Of a stretch of DNA of 25,293 nt, positions 23,574-25,293 are shown piece after piece (within the stretch, counting starts at the first letter, position 1; every line of letters starts with the position of its first letter). Source of the stretch: an uncultured Sutterella sp. (lineage in GTDB: Bacteria; Pseudomonadota; Gammaproteobacteria; Burkholderiales; Burkholderiaceae_F); NCBI GenBank assembly GCA_900770335.1, contig CAAGKD010000089.1, positions 1-25,293 on the forward strand, written 5' to 3'. The position numbers and the translations under genes were made by a program. The notes beneath the pieces were generated by a model, which was not told the origin of the DNA, searched no databases, and worked only from the letters and a program-made list of their open reading frames with translations.

Positions 23574-24419
23574 ATGCTCTCGCTGCGCATTGCTACCGCC
23601 TCCGTGCTTCTTCTCATTCTGACGTGCGCTATCTGGGCTGGCCCCATGTGGTTCGCCGGCGTCATGGCGATCGCCTTCGGCGTCGCCCTCTACGAGTGGC
23701 TGCGCATCGGCAACCTCGGACCCGTTCCGGCCGCGCTCATCTCCGTGATCGAGATGGTCACGCAGTACTCGCTCTACTGGGCCGGAGCCCTGCCGAAGAT
23801 GGACTGGTTCCTCTTCATCGTCGACGGCGTCGTGATGCTCGTCTGGTTCCTGATCCTCTTCCTTGAGCTCTTCCATCGCGAGAACGGCTTCAAGGTGAAC
23901 GTGATCCAGTGCCTGCTCTCGGCGGTGGTGTTCGTCCCGGCGGCCTTCCTCTCCTTCCTCTGGCTCAACGAGCAGGGCACCTGGGTGCTCGTGCTCTCCG
24001 TGATGCTCATCATCTGGGGCGCGGACATCTGCGCGTACTTCTGCGGCCGCGCCTGGGGCAAGCACCGCCTCTGCCCGGCGATCTCGCCCAAGAAGACCTG
24101 GGAGGGCGTGATCGGCGCGTACGTGATCGTCATCGTGTTCTTTCTGCTCTGCTACTGGTTCTGCGACCAGAAGGTCGTCTTCACGAACTTCATCTTCGAG
24201 CGCGCGGGCTTCGGCTGGGGCCTCCTCGCCCTGGCCGTCCTCATCGCCCTCTCGATCGCTGGCGACCTCTTTGAGTCGATGTTGAAGCGCCTCGCGGGCA
24301 TCAAGGACTCCTCGAACCTCCTGCCGGGCCACGGCGGGTTCTACGACCGCATGGACTCCTCCATGCCCGTCATTCCGGCCGCGACCTGGATGATGCTCGC
24401 CGTTCTTCTTCTCAACTGA
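23574..24419 (+). CDS. cdsA: Phosphatidate cytidylyltransferase (CDP-diglyceride synthase)
   Basis: 281 residues, about eight transmembrane helices. It condenses CTP and phosphatidic acid to CDP-diacylglycerol, the precursor of all phospholipids. ISPKKTWEGVIGA and the C-terminal family signature SMLKRLAGIKD...LPGHGGFYDRMDS (about residues 227-256, with the KD and DRMD metal-binding acids) are complete. The N-terminus begins directly with a membrane segment. AAAGG precedes the ATG at 8-9 bases. uppS-cdsA is the normal gene pair, but the usual next gene, dxr, is replaced by the YigZ-like gene. Confidence 0.96.
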   Translation: MLSLRIATASVLLLILTCAIWAGPMWFAGVMAIAFGVALYEWLRIGNLGPVPAALISVIEMVTQYSLYWAGALPKMDWFLFIVDGVVMLVWFLILFLELFHRENGFKVNVIQCLLSAVVFVPAAFLSFLWLNEQGTWVLVLSVMLIIWGADICAYFCGRAWGKHRLCPAISPKKTWEGVIGAYVIVIVFFLLCYWFCDQKVVFTNFIFERAGFGWGLLALAVLIALSIAGDLFESMLKRLAGIKDSSNLLPGHGGFYDRMDSSMPVIPAATWMMLAVLLLN

Positions 24420-24454
24420 TTTCGACTGACTCTCACGACGGACGCCGCGCAAGG

Positions 24455-25093
24455 ATGAGCGACACCTATCCCGTTCCGGACCTTCCTCCGGGCGAATTTC
24501 ATCGCGCCGAGGAGACGATCAAGCGCTCGCGCTTCATCGTCACCGTCGGCCGCGCAGCCTCGCCCGAGGCTGCGTACGCCTTCGTCGAGCGCATCCGCGC
24601 CGAGCACGCTCAGGCCACGCACAACTGCTGGGCCTTCAACGCCGGGGCGCCGGGCTCGACCGCCCAGGTGGGCGCGAGCGATGACGGCGAGCCCAAGGGC
24701 ACGGCGGGCCGGCCCATGCTCACGGCGCTTCTGCACTCGGGCGTGGGCGAGACGGCGGTCGTCGTCACGCGCTACTTCGGCGGCATCCTTCTCGGCACGG
24801 GCGGGCTCGTGCGGGCCTACCAAGGCTCCGTCAAGCTCGGCCTCGAGACCCTTCCGACGCGCATGCGCGAGGTGCTCGTACGCTACGTCGTCTCGATGGA
24901 TCCGGCCTTCGACGGGCTCTTTCAGAACCTCGCGCGGCAGTTGGGCGTCGAGATCCTCTCGTCGGACTACCGGTTCGACGCCTCTTATGAGCTCCTCGTT
25001 CCCGCAGGGGCCGCGGCGAAGCTCGAGAGCGAGCTCGCGCGACTGACAGGCGGCGAGGCGCTCGTCGACCGCCAGGACGAGGAGGCGGTCTGA
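24455..25093 (+). CDS. yigZ: YigZ/IMPACT family protein
   Basis: 212 residues. The N-terminal domain (about 14-125) is the UPF0029 / IMPACT fold with the signatures THNCWAFN, ASDDGEPKGTAGRPML and VVTRYFGGILLGTGGLVRAY. The C-terminal part (about 140-205) is the DUF1949 ferredoxin-like domain. Family members are ancient and widespread; eukaryotic IMPACT modulates GCN1/GCN2 signalling, while the bacterial role is not settled, with translation-related functions proposed. The gene starts 35 bases after cdsA and probably shares its transcript. The AAGG just before the ATG is too close for an efficient Shine-Dalgarno site, so translation may depend on coupling or the start may be slightly different. 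Confidence 0.9.
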   Translation: MSDTYPVPDLPPGEFHRAEETIKRSRFIVTVGRAASPEAAYAFVERIRAEHAQATHNCWAFNAGAPGSTAQVGASDDGEPKGTAGRPMLTALLHSGVGETAVVVTRYFGGILLGTGGLVRAYQGSVKLGLETLPTRMREVLVRYVVSMDPAFDGLFQNLARQLGVEILSSDYRFDASYELLVPAGAAAKLESELARLTGGEALVDRQDEEAV

Positions 25094-25293
25094 CCGTCAC
25101 GATCGGAAACGCTTCCGGCTGAGAGCGGCTCTCGCCTTCCGGCGGGCGCCGCACGTAGAATCGGTCCGCTCCAATTCACTTCTCCTGACGCGGGCGCCCT
25201 TCGCGTCCGCCGCGCCCTCCCCCGGCTCAACCGAGAAGCGCGTCTCCGTCTTTCATCTGATCATGGCCGCCTGGGTGCTCTGGCGGTCCGTCC
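25094..25293 (+). other. Region downstream of yigZ with possible start of a next gene
   Basis: The last 200 bases contain a TAGAAT hexamer (25156-25161), similar to the -10 boxes elsewhere in the window, and an ATG at 25263 opening a frame MAAWVLWRSV that runs off the end. Ten residues cannot identify a gene. It is not the start of dxr, whose conserved GSTGSIG would be expected close to the N-terminus. Confidence 0.2.

Overview
The window is high-GC, densely coded bacterial chromosome. It begins with 19 bases that match the 3' end of the Illumina TruSeq read-1 adapter, so base 1 is a contig end and not biology. The conserved block glnD-map / rpsB-tsf-pyrH-frr / uppS-cdsA, the very large autotransporter with an extended signal peptide (ESPR), and the GC-rich codon usage suggest a betaproteobacterium of the order Burkholderiales. 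A Sutterellaceae-like gut genus is my best guess. This is inference, since no rRNA or marker search was possible.

Layout. (1) 151-930 (-): a periplasmic polar amino-acid binding protein. (2) 1231-6057 (-): a tightly packed three-gene operon of a TagD-like cytidylyltransferase, a CDP-glycerol glycerophosphotransferase (TagF)-like protein, and a 962-residue membrane protein that joins a YidC/Oxa1-like domain to an alkaline-phosphatase-superfamily (sulfatase/LtaS/EptA-like) domain. (3) 6187-9801 (+), divergent from the previous operon: phnW, a cytidylyltransferase-pepM fusion and ppd, which is the complete route from phosphoenolpyruvate to 2-aminoethylphosphonate (AEP) plus a nucleotide-activating domain. 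(4) 9928-13521 (-): glnD and map. (5) 13783-14235 (+): a secreted YgiW/BOF-type OB-fold protein. (6) 14510-18105 (+): rpsB, tsf, pyrH, frr. (7) 18490-22284 (+): the autotransporter, which sits inside the usually unbroken frr-uppS junction. (8) 22631-25093 (+): uppS, cdsA and a YigZ/IMPACT protein.

The most interesting part is 1231-9801. My reading is that the cell makes AEP (PepM, Ppd, PhnW), activates it as a CMP derivative (the cytidylyltransferase domain on PepM and/or the separate TagD-like enzyme), and transfers it, or a polyol phosphate, to a surface polymer or lipid using the TagF-like enzyme and the YidC-sulfatase fusion. The two arms share a 120-130 bp divergent promoter region in which the candidate promoters physically overlap. 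In the fusion, the Arg that marks the YidC/Oxa1 hydrophilic groove is Asn43, so this is probably a specialised translocation or transfer module and not the housekeeping insertase.

Other points are homopolymeric G9 and G10 tracts on either side of the autotransporter, three consecutive hairpins in the pyrH-frr gap, and good promoter and terminator candidates around the translation-factor genes.
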